Position numbers and translations under genes: made by a program. A stretch of DNA of 64,000 nt, taken from assembly GCA_017519865.1 (NCBI GenBank), contig JAFWRQ010000017.1, positions 1 through 64,000 of the forward strand, written 5' to 3'. Below the pieces are notes generated by a model. That model made no database searches. It worked only from the letters and a program-made list of their open reading frames with translations, and was not told the DNA's origin. This DNA is from Bacteroidales bacterium. Its GTDB lineage: Bacteria; Bacteroidota; Bacteroidia; Bacteroidales; UBA932. Below are positions 26,049-34,515 of the stretch, piece by piece. How positions within the stretch are numbered: position 1 is the stretch's first letter; each line of letters begins with the position of its first letter.

Positions 26049-27500
26049 ATGACCACACAACAGAAACTGATGACCAACTGGCGCTGGTGGCTGTGCTCGC
26101 TGCTCTTCGTGGCGACCACGGTCAACTATCTCGACCGCCAGGTGCTTTCGTTGACTTACAAGGAGTTCATCGCTCCCCAATTCCACTGGACCGACGCCAA
26201 TTACGGCACCATCACGTCCTTCTTCTCCATCTTCTACGCCGTTGCGTGTCTCTTCGCCGGCAAGTTCGTGGACTGGATGGGCACGAAGAAGGGATATCTC
26301 ATCGCCATAGGCGTATGGTCGGCCGGCGCGTGCCTGCACGCAGCCTGCGGCTGGGCTACGGCCGGCCTGGTGGACGGCGTGCCGAACGCCGCTGCGCTCA
26401 AGGCCGTCGAGGCCGGCAGCAACGTCGCCCTGGCCATCTCCACCACCTCGGTCTACCTGTTCATGCTCTGCCGCGGCATCCTTGCGCTTGGAGAGTCGGG
26501 CAATTTCCCGGCGGCCATCAAGGTAACGGCTGAGTATTTCCCGAAGAAGGACCGCGCTTTCGCGACCTCCATCTTCAATGCCGGCGCCTCGGTCGGCGCG
26601 CTCGCGGCTCCGCTCTGCATCCCGCCGCTCGCCAAGTCCCTCGGCTGGGAGATGGCCTTCATCATCATCGGCGCCCTGGGCTTCATCTGGATGTTCTTCT
26701 GGGCGTTCATGTATGACAAGCCCGAGAAGAGCAGCCACGTCAACGGGGCAGAACTTGAGTATATCCATCAGGATGACGCCGGCACGGAGGTTTCGAAGAC
26801 ATCCGAAGAGAAGTCCATCCCTTTCCTCAAGTGCTTCACCTTCAAGCAGACGTGGCAGTTCATTGCCGGCAAGTTCTTCACTGACGGCGTATGGTGGTTC
26901 TTCCTTTTCTGGGCCCCGGCATACTTCCACGACCAGTTCAATGCCCCGGCTTCTTCCCCTCTGGGCCAGGGACTTATCTTCACCCTCTACGCCATCGTGA
27001 CCATAGTTTCGATCATCGGAGGCTATCTGCCCAAACTGTTTGTGGAAAAGAAGGGCATGCACCCGTACAACGGCCGCATGCTCGCGATGCTCATCTTCGC
27101 CTTCTTCCCCATCGCTGCATTGTTCGCACAGCCGCTGGGCCTTCACTTCAATACCCCCTGGTGGCCGGCAATCCTGATAGGACTTGCCGCCGCCGGGCAC
27201 CAGGCCTGGTCCGCGAACCTTTTCTCCACCATCGGCGACATGTTCCCGAAGAGCACCATCGCCAGCATCACCGGCATCGGCACGATGGCCGGCGGCGTCG
27301 GCTCGATGATCATCCAGAAGGTCGCGGGCAATCTCTTCACCTATGCCGAAAATGCCGGATCTTCCTTCCACTTTATGGGATTCGAAGGCAAGCCAGCCGG
27401 CTATTTCATCGTATTCTGCTTCTGCGGTGTGGCCTACCTGATCGCCTGGACCGTGATGAAGTCGCTTGTACCCAAATACAAACCTATCGTAACAGAATAA
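26049..27500 (+). CDS. MFS transporter, hexuronate (ExuT) type
   Basis: This 483-residue major-facilitator protein begins with a first helix ending NYLDRQVLSL, typical of the anion:cation symporter/ExuT-GudP family. It has twelve hydrophobic segments with a large central loop. Related members import galacturonate, glucuronate or aldarates with protons. Its position before uxaC supports uptake of a hexuronate. It starts 6 bases after eda. Confidence 0.9.
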   Translation: MTTQQKLMTNWRWWLCSLLFVATTVNYLDRQVLSLTYKEFIAPQFHWTDANYGTITSFFSIFYAVACLFAGKFVDWMGTKKGYLIAIGVWSAGACLHAACGWATAGLVDGVPNAAALKAVEAGSNVALAISTTSVYLFMLCRGILALGESGNFPAAIKVTAEYFPKKDRAFATSIFNAGASVGALAAPLCIPPLAKSLGWEMAFIIIGALGFIWMFFWAFMYDKPEKSSHVNGAELEYIHQDDAGTEVSKTSEEKSIPFLKCFTFKQTWQFIAGKFFTDGVWWFFLFWAPAYFHDQFNAPASSPLGQGLIFTLYAIVTIVSIIGGYLPKLFVEKKGMHPYNGRMLAMLIFAFFPIAALFAQPLGLHFNTPWWPAILIGLAAAGHQAWSANLFSTIGDMFPKSTIASITGIGTMAGGVGSMIIQKVAGNLFTYAENAGSSFHFMGFEGKPAGYFIVFCFCGVAYLIAWTVMKSLVPKYKPIVTE

Positions 27501-27503
27501 ACC

Positions 27504-28904
27504 ATGGCTTTCATCCACGAAGACTTCATGCTCTCCAACGAATATGCGAGAGAACTGTATCACGACAGCGCCGAAGGCCTGCCCATCATCGACTACCACT
27601 GCCACCTCTCCCCGCAGGAGATAGCTGAGAACATACAGTTCCGCGACATCACCCAGCTGTGGCTGGGCGGGGACCACTACAAATGGCGCGCGATGCGCGG
27701 CAACGGCGTTCCGGAAGAGTATATCACCGGCGACAGGTCTCCTTGGGAGAAGTTCGAAAAATGGGCGGAGACAATGCCGTACGCGATGCGCAATCCGCTC
27801 TATCATTGGTCCCATCTCGAACTGAGCCGTGTGTTCGGCATCGAAAAAGTCCTCAAACCGGAAACGGCGCGTGAAATCTTCGAAGAATGCAATGCAAAGC
27901 TCGCCACGGAAGAATTCCGCGGCCAGGCGCTCATCCGCAAATTCGGGGTCGAGGTGGTCTGTACCACCGACGACCCTGCGGATGACCTGCGCTGGCACAG
28001 GATGATTGCCGGGCATCCGTTCGGAACGAAGGTCCTCCCGGCCTGGCGTCCCGACAAGGCCATGGCCATCGAGGATCCAAAGGCTTACAAGGAGTATCTG
28101 GTCAAGCTAGGCGAAGTTGCCGGCGAAGAGATCGACTCCTACGCCGACCTCATCGAAGCTCTTAAGAAGCGTCACGATTTCTTCGCTTCTATGGGCTGCA
28201 AGCTCTCCGACCATGGTCTCGAGGCCTTCTACGCTTCTGACTACAAGGAAGTGGAGATCGAGATGATCTTCAAGAAGGTCCTGCTCGACATCGCCCCCGG
28301 TCCGAGGGAGCTTGACAAGTTCCGCAGCGCTTTCTTGCACGACATGGCCGTCATGGACGCCGAGAAGGGCTGGGCCCAGCAATATCACGTCGGCGCCATA
28401 CGCAACAACAACGAGAAGATGTTCAAGCTCCTCGGCCCCGACACCGGTTTCGACGCCATCCATGACCTGCCCCTCGCCGCCGCCGGCCACAGGTTCTTCA
28501 GCCGTCTGGCCGCGGAGGATAAACTCGCCAAGACCATCCTTTATTGTTTGAATCCCAAGGACAACGAACTGCTTGCCGTGATGGCCTACACCTTCAACGA
28601 CGGTACTTTCCCCGGCAAGATGCAACTAGGCTCGGCCTGGTGGTTCCTCGACCAGGAGGACGGAATGCGCAAGCAGCTGAACGCGCTCAGCGCCCTGGGG
28701 CTGCTGAGCCGCTTCGTCGGTATGCTCACCGACTCGCGCAGCTTCATCAGCTACCCGCGCCACGAGTACTTCCGCAGGATCCTCTGCGACGTCCTCGGCC
28801 GCGACCTCGCCGACGGCAAGCTCCCGAAATCAGAAATGCCCTTCATCCATCAGATGGTGAAGGACATCAGTTACAACAACGCTAAGCGCTACTTCAACTT
28901 CTAG
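27504..28904 (+). CDS. uxaC: Uronate isomerase
   Basis: At 466 residues this is a normal-length amidohydrolase-superfamily uronate isomerase. It has the metal-site motif DYHCHL (30-35) and the regions WLGGDHYKW, FAS(M)GCKLSDHG and SRSFISYPRHEYFRR. UxaC converts D-glucuronate to D-fructuronate and D-galacturonate to D-tagaturonate, the first step of the operon's substrate. It is the last gene of the unit and lies 34 bases from a convergent XRE regulator. Confidence 0.95.
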   Translation: MAFIHEDFMLSNEYARELYHDSAEGLPIIDYHCHLSPQEIAENIQFRDITQLWLGGDHYKWRAMRGNGVPEEYITGDRSPWEKFEKWAETMPYAMRNPLYHWSHLELSRVFGIEKVLKPETAREIFEECNAKLATEEFRGQALIRKFGVEVVCTTDDPADDLRWHRMIAGHPFGTKVLPAWRPDKAMAIEDPKAYKEYLVKLGEVAGEEIDSYADLIEALKKRHDFFASMGCKLSDHGLEAFYASDYKEVEIEMIFKKVLLDIAPGPRELDKFRSAFLHDMAVMDAEKGWAQQYHVGAIRNNNEKMFKLLGPDTGFDAIHDLPLAAAGHRFFSRLAAEDKLAKTILYCLNPKDNELLAVMAYTFNDGTFPGKMQLGSAWWFLDQEDGMRKQLNALSALGLLSRFVGMLTDSRSFISYPRHEYFRRILCDVLGRDLADGKLPKSEMPFIHQMVKDISYNNAKRYFNF

Positions 28905-28938
28905 GACCCTGCCGCATCTCTTGCCTGCGTCGTGTCCT

Positions 28939-29151
28939 TTAGCTTTTTACCGCTTCTCCAGGTTCCAGCTCGAACAAGTCGTTGACTGTGACTCCGAACA
29001 GTGAGGACATCTTTAAGGCCAGTAAGGTAGATGGATTGAACCGGCCTTTTTCTATGGCATTGATCGTCTGCCTGCTGACGGATAGTCTTTCTGCCAGTTC
29101 TTCCTGGGTCATATTATGTATGGCCCTTTCTACTTTTATCCTGTTTTTCAT
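28939..29151 (-). CDS. XRE-family (Cro/CI, YozG-like) DNA-binding protein
   Basis: This 70-residue protein has a helix-turn-helix typical of XRE regulators (MTQEELAERLSVSRQTINAIEKG). It overlaps by 4 bases with the membrane-protein gene before it. Such regulator/membrane protein pairs are common in Firmicutes and Bacteroidota; the target is probably their own promoter. Confidence 0.85.
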   Translation of the reverse strand: MKNRIKVERAIHNMTQEELAERLSVSRQTINAIEKGRFNPSTLLALKMSSLFGVTVNDLFELEPGEAVKS

Positions 29152-29603
29152 TTCTTCCCTTCTATCAATAAGTTGGATTTAAGAAGGATCAAGTATAGGA
29201 TGAATAGTAGATCGAAATCTGTAACCAGATAATACAGATTCTCAATAATCCCGTAAAAACCGGTATCTTTCCACAACGTGGATGATAGGTGGAACAGGCT
29301 GACGACAATAATAAACCCCAGGGCAATCCATCCTATGGTCTTAAGCCTGATGGATTGTACCATCTCATCCTCGATCTTCTCCTTAGAGACGCAAGCAGCA
29401 AATAAACAGATGATGGTAATGACTTTGATAATAGAAGATGTTATCTCGGGATGTGCGCCAGGCAAAACTGATACCCGATATTTGCTGAAAGCCATTTCAA
29501 CATCTGACACTTTAAAAACAACAACCAGGACTGCCTCCGCCAGAAGGAATAGGGCAACCCAAATGATACAGATAATTTGAATCTTATGAGGAAGAAGTTT
29601 CAT
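29148..29603 (-). CDS. Small membrane protein of unknown function paired with an XRE regulator
   Basis: This 151-residue protein has four predicted membrane helices separated by short charged loops. I do not recognise the family. The ATG at 29603 follows a consensus promoter by 24 bases; the in-frame extension upstream runs through that promoter. The region is much more AT-rich than its neighbours, which points to recent acquisition. Confidence 0.75.
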   Translation of the reverse strand: MKLLPHKIQIICIIWVALFLLAEAVLVVVFKVSDVEMAFSKYRVSVLPGAHPEITSSIIKVITIICLFAACVSKEKIEDEMVQSIRLKTIGWIALGFIIVVSLFHLSSTLWKDTGFYGIIENLYYLVTDFDLLFILYLILLKSNLLIEGKK

Positions 29604-29626
29604 AGAGAATAATAAATGTTTTGGTT

Positions 29627-29658
29627 CAAATGTAAACAATAATTTACATAATAGCAAA
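29627..29658 (-). promoter_or_regulatory. Consensus promoter of the membrane protein/XRE pair
   Basis: TTTG (29655-29658) is followed after exactly 20 bases by TACATTTG (29627-29634) on the minus strand, a full match to the Bacteroidetes housekeeping promoter. Confidence 0.75.
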
Positions 29659-29739
29659 TTAATTTTACATTCATGTATTGCGGGCATTTACCTAGACGCC
29701 GGTAGGGATACTCGATGACGCTGACGACTTGGGTAGCCT

Positions 29740-29774
29740 GCGGAAGGTCTGCTTAAACGCCGCAGACCTTCCGC
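29740..29774. repeat. Perfect 13-bp inverted repeat between gene pairs
   Basis: GCGGAAGGTCTGC (29740-29752) and its exact complement (29762-29774) enclose a 9-base loop. There is no T run on either side, so it is only terminator-like. It lies 28 bases after the end of the PIN gene. Confidence 0.6.
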
Positions 29775-29801
29775 GCTGAGGACGTCGAAACAGAGTGTTG
29801 A

Positions 29802-30227
29802 TTAATCATCGGTATTGTCGCACTTAGCGAAGAAGCCGACGGGAGTGAGGACCGGGATGTCGGTGAAATCCCGGAAATGCGCTGTGTTGTCAGTGACAAT
29901 CACATCGCAGAGCTTTTCTTCGGCGCACATGATCTGAAGGGAGTCTTCAAAGTCGGGACTGCTGCAATTCCTTATTGCTGTCATCAGCTGGGAGTCGTTC
30001 ATTGGAAGGACTTCACAGAACTTATACAGTTTGGACAGGCAGGCCTTGACTTCGTCCATCGGTCTTTTGCGTAGGACATAGGCAATACTCGCCATGGTGA
30101 GAAAGGAGACATAGAGTCTGGTCCATTCGTCTTTGTGACCGATGCTGATGATGCGTTGGGCGTCATTGGCTCCGTCCCTGTCCAGGACAAGGTCGAGGAG
30201 AACGTTGGTGTCAAGGAAGATCTTCAT
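29802..30227 (-). CDS. PIN-domain toxin (VapC-like ribonuclease)
   Basis: This 141-residue protein begins MKIFLDTNVLLDLVL, the PIN N-terminal aspartate motif, with further acidic residues in FEDSLQ and VTDNTAHF. PIN toxins cleave RNA using bound magnesium. It overlaps the upstream antitoxin gene by 4 bases, the usual antitoxin-first order. Confidence 0.88.
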   Translation of the reverse strand: MKIFLDTNVLLDLVLDRDGANDAQRIISIGHKDEWTRLYVSFLTMASIAYVLRKRPMDEVKACLSKLYKFCEVLPMNDSQLMTAIRNCSSPDFEDSLQIMCAEEKLCDVIVTDNTAHFRDFTDIPVLTPVGFFAKCDNTDD

Positions 30228-30520
30228 TTCCCGAGGATATAAGCGAGCCGATCGTCCGCCGCCAGCTCTTCGTCAGTGAATTCGACCTTGAAGGAAGACA
30301 GAGCCTGGATCTCAGGCAAGATCTCCCTCGGGACTTTTATATCCTTGAGTTCTGCTTCCAGGCGGGCGTATTTGTCTTCTCCGCTATCCAGAGCCTTCTG
30401 CACGGCCTCTTCGACATAGGCATTGACGCTTTTCCGCTCGAGCCGTGCGCGTCTCTTCAGACGTCTGACAAGCTCGGGACTGAAGCGGAATGCGGTCTGT
30501 ACTGTTCTTGTTCCTTCCAT
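30224..30520 (-). CDS. Antitoxin with ribbon-helix-helix-like N-terminus
   Basis: The 98-residue protein has an N-terminal RHH-like region (TVQTAFRFSPELVRRLKRRARLERKSVNAYVEEAV) and a C-terminal acidic tail suited to block a PIN active site. The ATG at 30520 follows a TATATTTG box; it is the first gene of the toxin-antitoxin pair. Confidence 0.8.
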   Translation of the reverse strand: MEGTRTVQTAFRFSPELVRRLKRRARLERKSVNAYVEEAVQKALDSGEDKYARLEAELKDIKVPREILPEIQALSSFKVEFTDEELAADDRLAYILGK

Positions 30521-30563
30521 TTGTATAACTTTTCTGCAAATATATAACAAATACGGAAAAACA

Positions 30564-30597
30564 AAAAAACTCCCCGCTTCATTTTGAGGCGGGGAGT
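30564..30597 (-). terminator. Terminator of the arabinose operon
   Basis: On the minus strand ACTCCCCGC, a loop and GCGGGGAGT are followed by seven T. It lies just after the kinase stop at 30621. Confidence 0.85.
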
Positions 30598-30620
30598 AAT
30601 CGATAATTGTCGGGATGCAG

Positions 30621-32213
30621 CTACTTCTTGGCCTTGACTGCGGCGCGCTCGACGGCGAGGCAGGCCTTGTAGTTCTCGAGCCAGGCCTCGAAGCCGGCGA
30701 CGTCCTCCGGGCTGGGGGCGATCTCCGTGCCGGTATTGCCGGCGAAGACCATCTTGTCGAGGAAGTCGGGGAGGGATGCCTTGGCGGGATTGTTCACAAG
30801 GTAGGACGCGAGGATGGCGATGCCCCAGGCGCCGCCTTCACCAGCCGTCTCCATTACGGAAATGGGGGAGTCGAGGGCGGCGGCGAGGATGCGCTGTCCG
30901 ACACCCTTGACCTTGAACAGTCCTCCGTGACCGGTAATGCGGTCCACCTTGACCTTCTCCTCCTTGAGGAGGACATCATTGCCTATCTTGAGCACGCCGA
31001 CTGTGGCGTACAGGATCGAGCGCATGAAGTTGGACAGGTTGAAGCTGTCGGTCGCGGAGCGGACGAAGAGCGGACGGCCTTCGGCGAAGCCCGTCACGGG
31101 CTCTCCGGAGATGTAGTTGTAGGAGATCAGGCCGCCGCAGTCCGGGTCGCCCTTGTCGGCGGCGTCGAACAGGCGCTGGAAGATCCTGCCCATGTCGACG
31201 GGAACACCCATCAGCTCCTCATACTCCTTGAACAGGCCTACCCAGCCGTTGAGGTCGGAAGTGCAGTTGTTGCAGTGGACCATTGCGACGAGGTTGCCGT
31301 CCGGAGTGGTGACCATGTCGATCATCTCGTTCGGCTTGGACAGTTCCTTCTCCAGGACTATCATCGAGAAGGAGGAGGTGCCGGCCGAAACGTTTCCGGT
31401 GCGCGGCCTGACGGCGTTGGTCGCGACCATGCCCGTGCCTGCGTCTCCTTCCGGAGGGCACAGCGGCACGCCGGCCTGGAGGTGACCCGAGACATCGAGG
31501 CGCTTCGCGCCCGTCTCGGTCAGCACGCCTGCCGGCGCGCCGGCGGGAAGCACCTTCGGCAGTATGTCGCCGAGTTTCCAGGAGAATCCGTAGGGAGCGA
31601 CGAGGTTGTCGAATTTATCGATCATGTCCGCCCTGTAGTTCCCGGTCTCGGGATCCACGGGAATCATTCCCGATGCGTCTCCGACGCCCAGCACTTTTTC
31701 GCCGGTGAGTTTCCAGTGGATGTAGCCGGCCAGGGTGGTGAAGTAGGCGATCTGCGGGACGTGCTCCTCCTTGTTCAGGATGGCCTGGTAAAGGTGGGAG
31801 ATGCTCCAGCGAAGCGGGATGTTGTACACGAACAGTTTCGAGAGGGCAGCGGCGGCCTCGCCGGTGTTGGTGTTGCGCCAGGTACGGAAGGGGACCATCA
31901 GGTGGCCTTCCTTGTCGAAGGGCATATAACCGTGCATCATTGCGCTGATGCCTATGGCTGCCAGATGTTCGATATCGACGTCATAGCGCTTGCGGACATC
32001 GTTGCGAAGGTCCGCGTAGCAGTCCTGCAGGCCGAACCAGATGGTTTCGTTGGAGTAGGTCCAGAGGCCGTCCACGAGCTGGTTCTCCCACTCGTGGCTG
32101 CCCTGTGCGATGGGAACGTGATCCTCGTCCACCAGCACCGCCTTGATGCGGGTGGAACCGAACTCGATGCCGAGGACGGCTTTTCCGGATTCGATGGTTC
32201 TTCTTGCGTCCAT
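30621..32213 (-). CDS. araB: FGGY-family carbohydrate kinase, probable L-ribulokinase
   Basis: This 530-residue kinase has the N-terminal phosphate motif GIEFGSTRIKAVL, the aspartate in PEGDAGTGMVATNAV and the C-terminal ITGHGGLFKVKGV and GEGGAWGIA regions. Its length and form are those of the AraB type found in Bacteroidota rather than E. coli. It starts 1 base after araA's stop, and the pathway requires phosphorylation of L-ribulose. Xylulokinase activity cannot be excluded from sequence alone. Confidence 0.88.
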   Translation of the reverse strand: MDARRTIESGKAVLGIEFGSTRIKAVLVDEDHVPIAQGSHEWENQLVDGLWTYSNETIWFGLQDCYADLRNDVRKRYDVDIEHLAAIGISAMMHGYMPFDKEGHLMVPFRTWRNTNTGEAAAALSKLFVYNIPLRWSISHLYQAILNKEEHVPQIAYFTTLAGYIHWKLTGEKVLGVGDASGMIPVDPETGNYRADMIDKFDNLVAPYGFSWKLGDILPKVLPAGAPAGVLTETGAKRLDVSGHLQAGVPLCPPEGDAGTGMVATNAVRPRTGNVSAGTSSFSMIVLEKELSKPNEMIDMVTTPDGNLVAMVHCNNCTSDLNGWVGLFKEYEELMGVPVDMGRIFQRLFDAADKGDPDCGGLISYNYISGEPVTGFAEGRPLFVRSATDSFNLSNFMRSILYATVGVLKIGNDVLLKEEKVKVDRITGHGGLFKVKGVGQRILAAALDSPISVMETAGEGGAWGIAILASYLVNNPAKASLPDFLDKMVFAGNTGTEIAPSPEDVAGFEAWLENYKACLAVERAAVKAKK

Positions 32214-32214
32214 A

Positions 32215-33750
32215 CTACTTCAGGGCTTTGTTGAGCATGTAGTACACCTCGTTGGTGCGTAGTTCTTTCTTGAAACCCTCGATGGTGGTGTCCTTGCTGA
32301 TGTGGACGAACTCGATGCCGGTCATCTCGGCGAAATCGTCCCAGTACTCGGCGTCGATGTCATAACTGAAGGCGGAGTGGTGCGTGCCGCCGGCGAGGAT
32401 CCAGGCGCCAGCGCCGATCTCGAAGGTCGGCTGCGGCACCCAAAGGGCCGAGGCGACCGGGAGGTGCGGCATAGGCTTGGGCTCGATGCACTCCACGTCC
32501 TGGGCGATGAGGCGGAAACGGTTGCCGAGGTCCACGACGGTGGCCTTGATGCCGAAGCCGGTCTTGGAGGTGAACACCAGACGGGCGGTCTGCTGCTTGC
32601 GGATGCCGATGCCGAGGAAGTGGACCTCGAGCTTCGGCTTGCCGGTGGCGATCATAGGACAGATCTCGAGCATATGGCTCTGCAGGCAGGAACTGCGGTC
32701 GCCGGCGAAGTTGAGGGTGTAGTCCTCGAGGAACGAGCAGCCCTTCGGCAGGCCTTGGGACATCACCCACAGGGTGCGGACGAGGCAGGCGGTCTTCCAG
32801 TCACCTTCGGCGCCGAAGCCGTAGCCTTCCTCCATCAAGCGCTGCGAAGCCAGGCCGGGAATCTGGTCGAAGCCGCAGAAGTCAGGAGCATCGACGTCGG
32901 CATCGCCGAGGTCGTCGAAATTGGTGGTGAAGGCCACGGCGCCCTCGTCCTTCAGGACGCGGCGCAGGGCGATCTCCGCCTTGGCGGAGTTGCGGACCTT
33001 CTCCCAGTAGACCTCTTCTCCGGATTCGTCTATCTTGATGGTATAGAGTTTCTTATATTCCTCTACGAGAGCATCGGTCTCGGCATCCGTGACTTTCTTG
33101 TAGTACTCCATAAGGGAGGACACGGGATAGTAGTCCACGTGGTATCCGAGACGCTGCTCAAACTCTACGCGGTCGCCGTCGGTGACTGCGACGTTGTTCA
33201 TGTTCATACCGAACATGAGGCAGCGGACGTTCTTGGCATCGGCCACGCCGGCGGCCACGCGGGCCCATACGGCGATCTTCTTCTGTGCCTCGGCATCCTT
33301 CCAGTAACCTACGACTACTTTCCTGGGCACGCGCATGCGGGTGCAGATGTGGCCGAACTCGATGTCACCGTGGGCGCTCTGGTTGAGGTTCATGAAGTCC
33401 ATGTCGATCTTGTCCCACGGAATCTCGGCGTTGTACTGGGTGTGGAAGTGAAGGAGAGGCTTCTCCAGGGCCTGGAGACCCTTGATCCACATCTTGGCAG
33501 GGGAGAAGGTGTGCATCCAGGTGATGATGCCTGCGCACTTAGGGTCGTTGTTAGCGGCCTTCATGACGGCCTCGACTTCCTTGCTGCTGTTTGCAGTGCC
33601 TTTATAGACGATCTTTACAGGGATATTTCCGGAGGCGTTGAGGCCTTCTACCATTTCTTTGGAGTGTCCGTCGACTGCGACCACGGCGTCTCCGCCGTAG
33701 AGGAGCTGTGCACCGGTCACCCACCATAATTCGATGTTTTCGTATGCCAT
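32215..33750 (-). CDS. araA: L-arabinose isomerase
   Basis: At 511 residues (E. coli 500) the protein starts with YENIELWWVTGAQLLYG and contains TWMHTFSPAKMWIKG. It also has the metal-binding glutamates in AEGDWKTACLVR and FLEDYT and the histidine region MLEICPMI. It converts L-arabinose to L-ribulose and lies between araD and the kinase on the minus strand. Confidence 0.97.
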   Translation of the reverse strand: MAYENIELWWVTGAQLLYGGDAVVAVDGHSKEMVEGLNASGNIPVKIVYKGTANSSKEVEAVMKAANNDPKCAGIITWMHTFSPAKMWIKGLQALEKPLLHFHTQYNAEIPWDKIDMDFMNLNQSAHGDIEFGHICTRMRVPRKVVVGYWKDAEAQKKIAVWARVAAGVADAKNVRCLMFGMNMNNVAVTDGDRVEFEQRLGYHVDYYPVSSLMEYYKKVTDAETDALVEEYKKLYTIKIDESGEEVYWEKVRNSAKAEIALRRVLKDEGAVAFTTNFDDLGDADVDAPDFCGFDQIPGLASQRLMEEGYGFGAEGDWKTACLVRTLWVMSQGLPKGCSFLEDYTLNFAGDRSSCLQSHMLEICPMIATGKPKLEVHFLGIGIRKQQTARLVFTSKTGFGIKATVVDLGNRFRLIAQDVECIEPKPMPHLPVASALWVPQPTFEIGAGAWILAGGTHHSAFSYDIDAEYWDDFAEMTGIEFVHISKDTTIEGFKKELRTNEVYYMLNKALK

Positions 33751-33777
33751 AATGGTATGTGTTTTAATGTTATTGGG

Positions 33778-34512
33778 TTATTTCTTTTTCTGGCCGTAGT
33801 AGGCATTGGGGCCATGCTTGCGGCTGTAGTGCTTCTCGATGAGGAGCTTGTTCATCTTGGGTGAGAAGTCCGGCAGGAACATTCCCTTCAACTGGGCTGC
33901 GATGTTTATGTCGACGGCGAAATAGGCCATCTTCGCAACCTGCTCGAGCACGACGGCATTATGTACGGCGTTGTCCGCATCCGTGCCCCAGGTGAAGGGG
34001 CCGTGGTTGCGCACCAGCACGGCCGGTGTGTCGTCGGGATTGATGCCCTTCCGGAAGAACCGCTCGACTATGACGTTGCCGGTCTCCTTCTCGTATTCGC
34101 CGAACACCTCGCCTTTCTTCATGTTGCGGGTGCAGGGAATGTCATCGTGGAAATAGTCCGCGTGCGTAGTGCCTATGTTCGGGATGTCGTGACCCGCCTG
34201 GGACCAGGCTGTCGCATAGGTGGAGTGGGTATGGACTACGCCTCCGATGTTTTGGAAAGCCTTGTAAAGGACAAGGTGTGTAGGAGTGTCCGAAGAAGGA
34301 CGGAGGTCGCCCTCGACGACTTTGCCGTCAAGGTCGACCACCACCATGTCTTCGGGTTTCATATTGTCATAGCTTACGCCTGAGGGCTTGATGACCACCA
34401 GCCCGCTGGCGCGGTCGATGGCGGAGACGTTTCCCCATGTGAAGATTACCAGACCATGCTTGACAAGGTCAAGGTTGGCCTGGCAGACTTTCTTTTTCAG
34501 TTCTTCGAGCAT
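33778..34512 (-). CDS. araD: L-ribulose-5-phosphate 4-epimerase
   Basis: This 244-residue class II aldolase-fold protein has the zinc histidines in [10 protein letters not shown] (94, 96), the RNHGPFTWG site and the KPSGVSYD phosphate site. It produces D-xylulose 5-phosphate for the pentose phosphate pathway. It starts 3 bases after the symporter stop and is followed by araA after 27 bases. Confidence 0.96.
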   Translation of the reverse strand: MLEELKKKVCQANLDLVKHGLVIFTWGNVSAIDRASGLVVIKPSGVSYDNMKPEDMVVVDLDGKVVEGDLRPSSDTPTHLVLYKAFQNIGGVVHTHSTYATAWSQAGHDIPNIGTTHADYFHDDIPCTRNMKKGEVFGEYEKETGNVIVERFFRKGINPDDTPAVLVRNHGPFTWGTDADNAVHNAVVLEQVAKMAYFAVDINIAAQLKGMFLPDFSPKMNKLLIEKHYSRKHGPNAYYGQKKK

Positions 34513-34515
34513 ATC

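Noticed and set aside
25395..28016. Long minus-strand frame opposite eda, the transporter and uxaC
   Set aside because: The opposite strand holds three well-identified genes; this protein has no recognisable domain.
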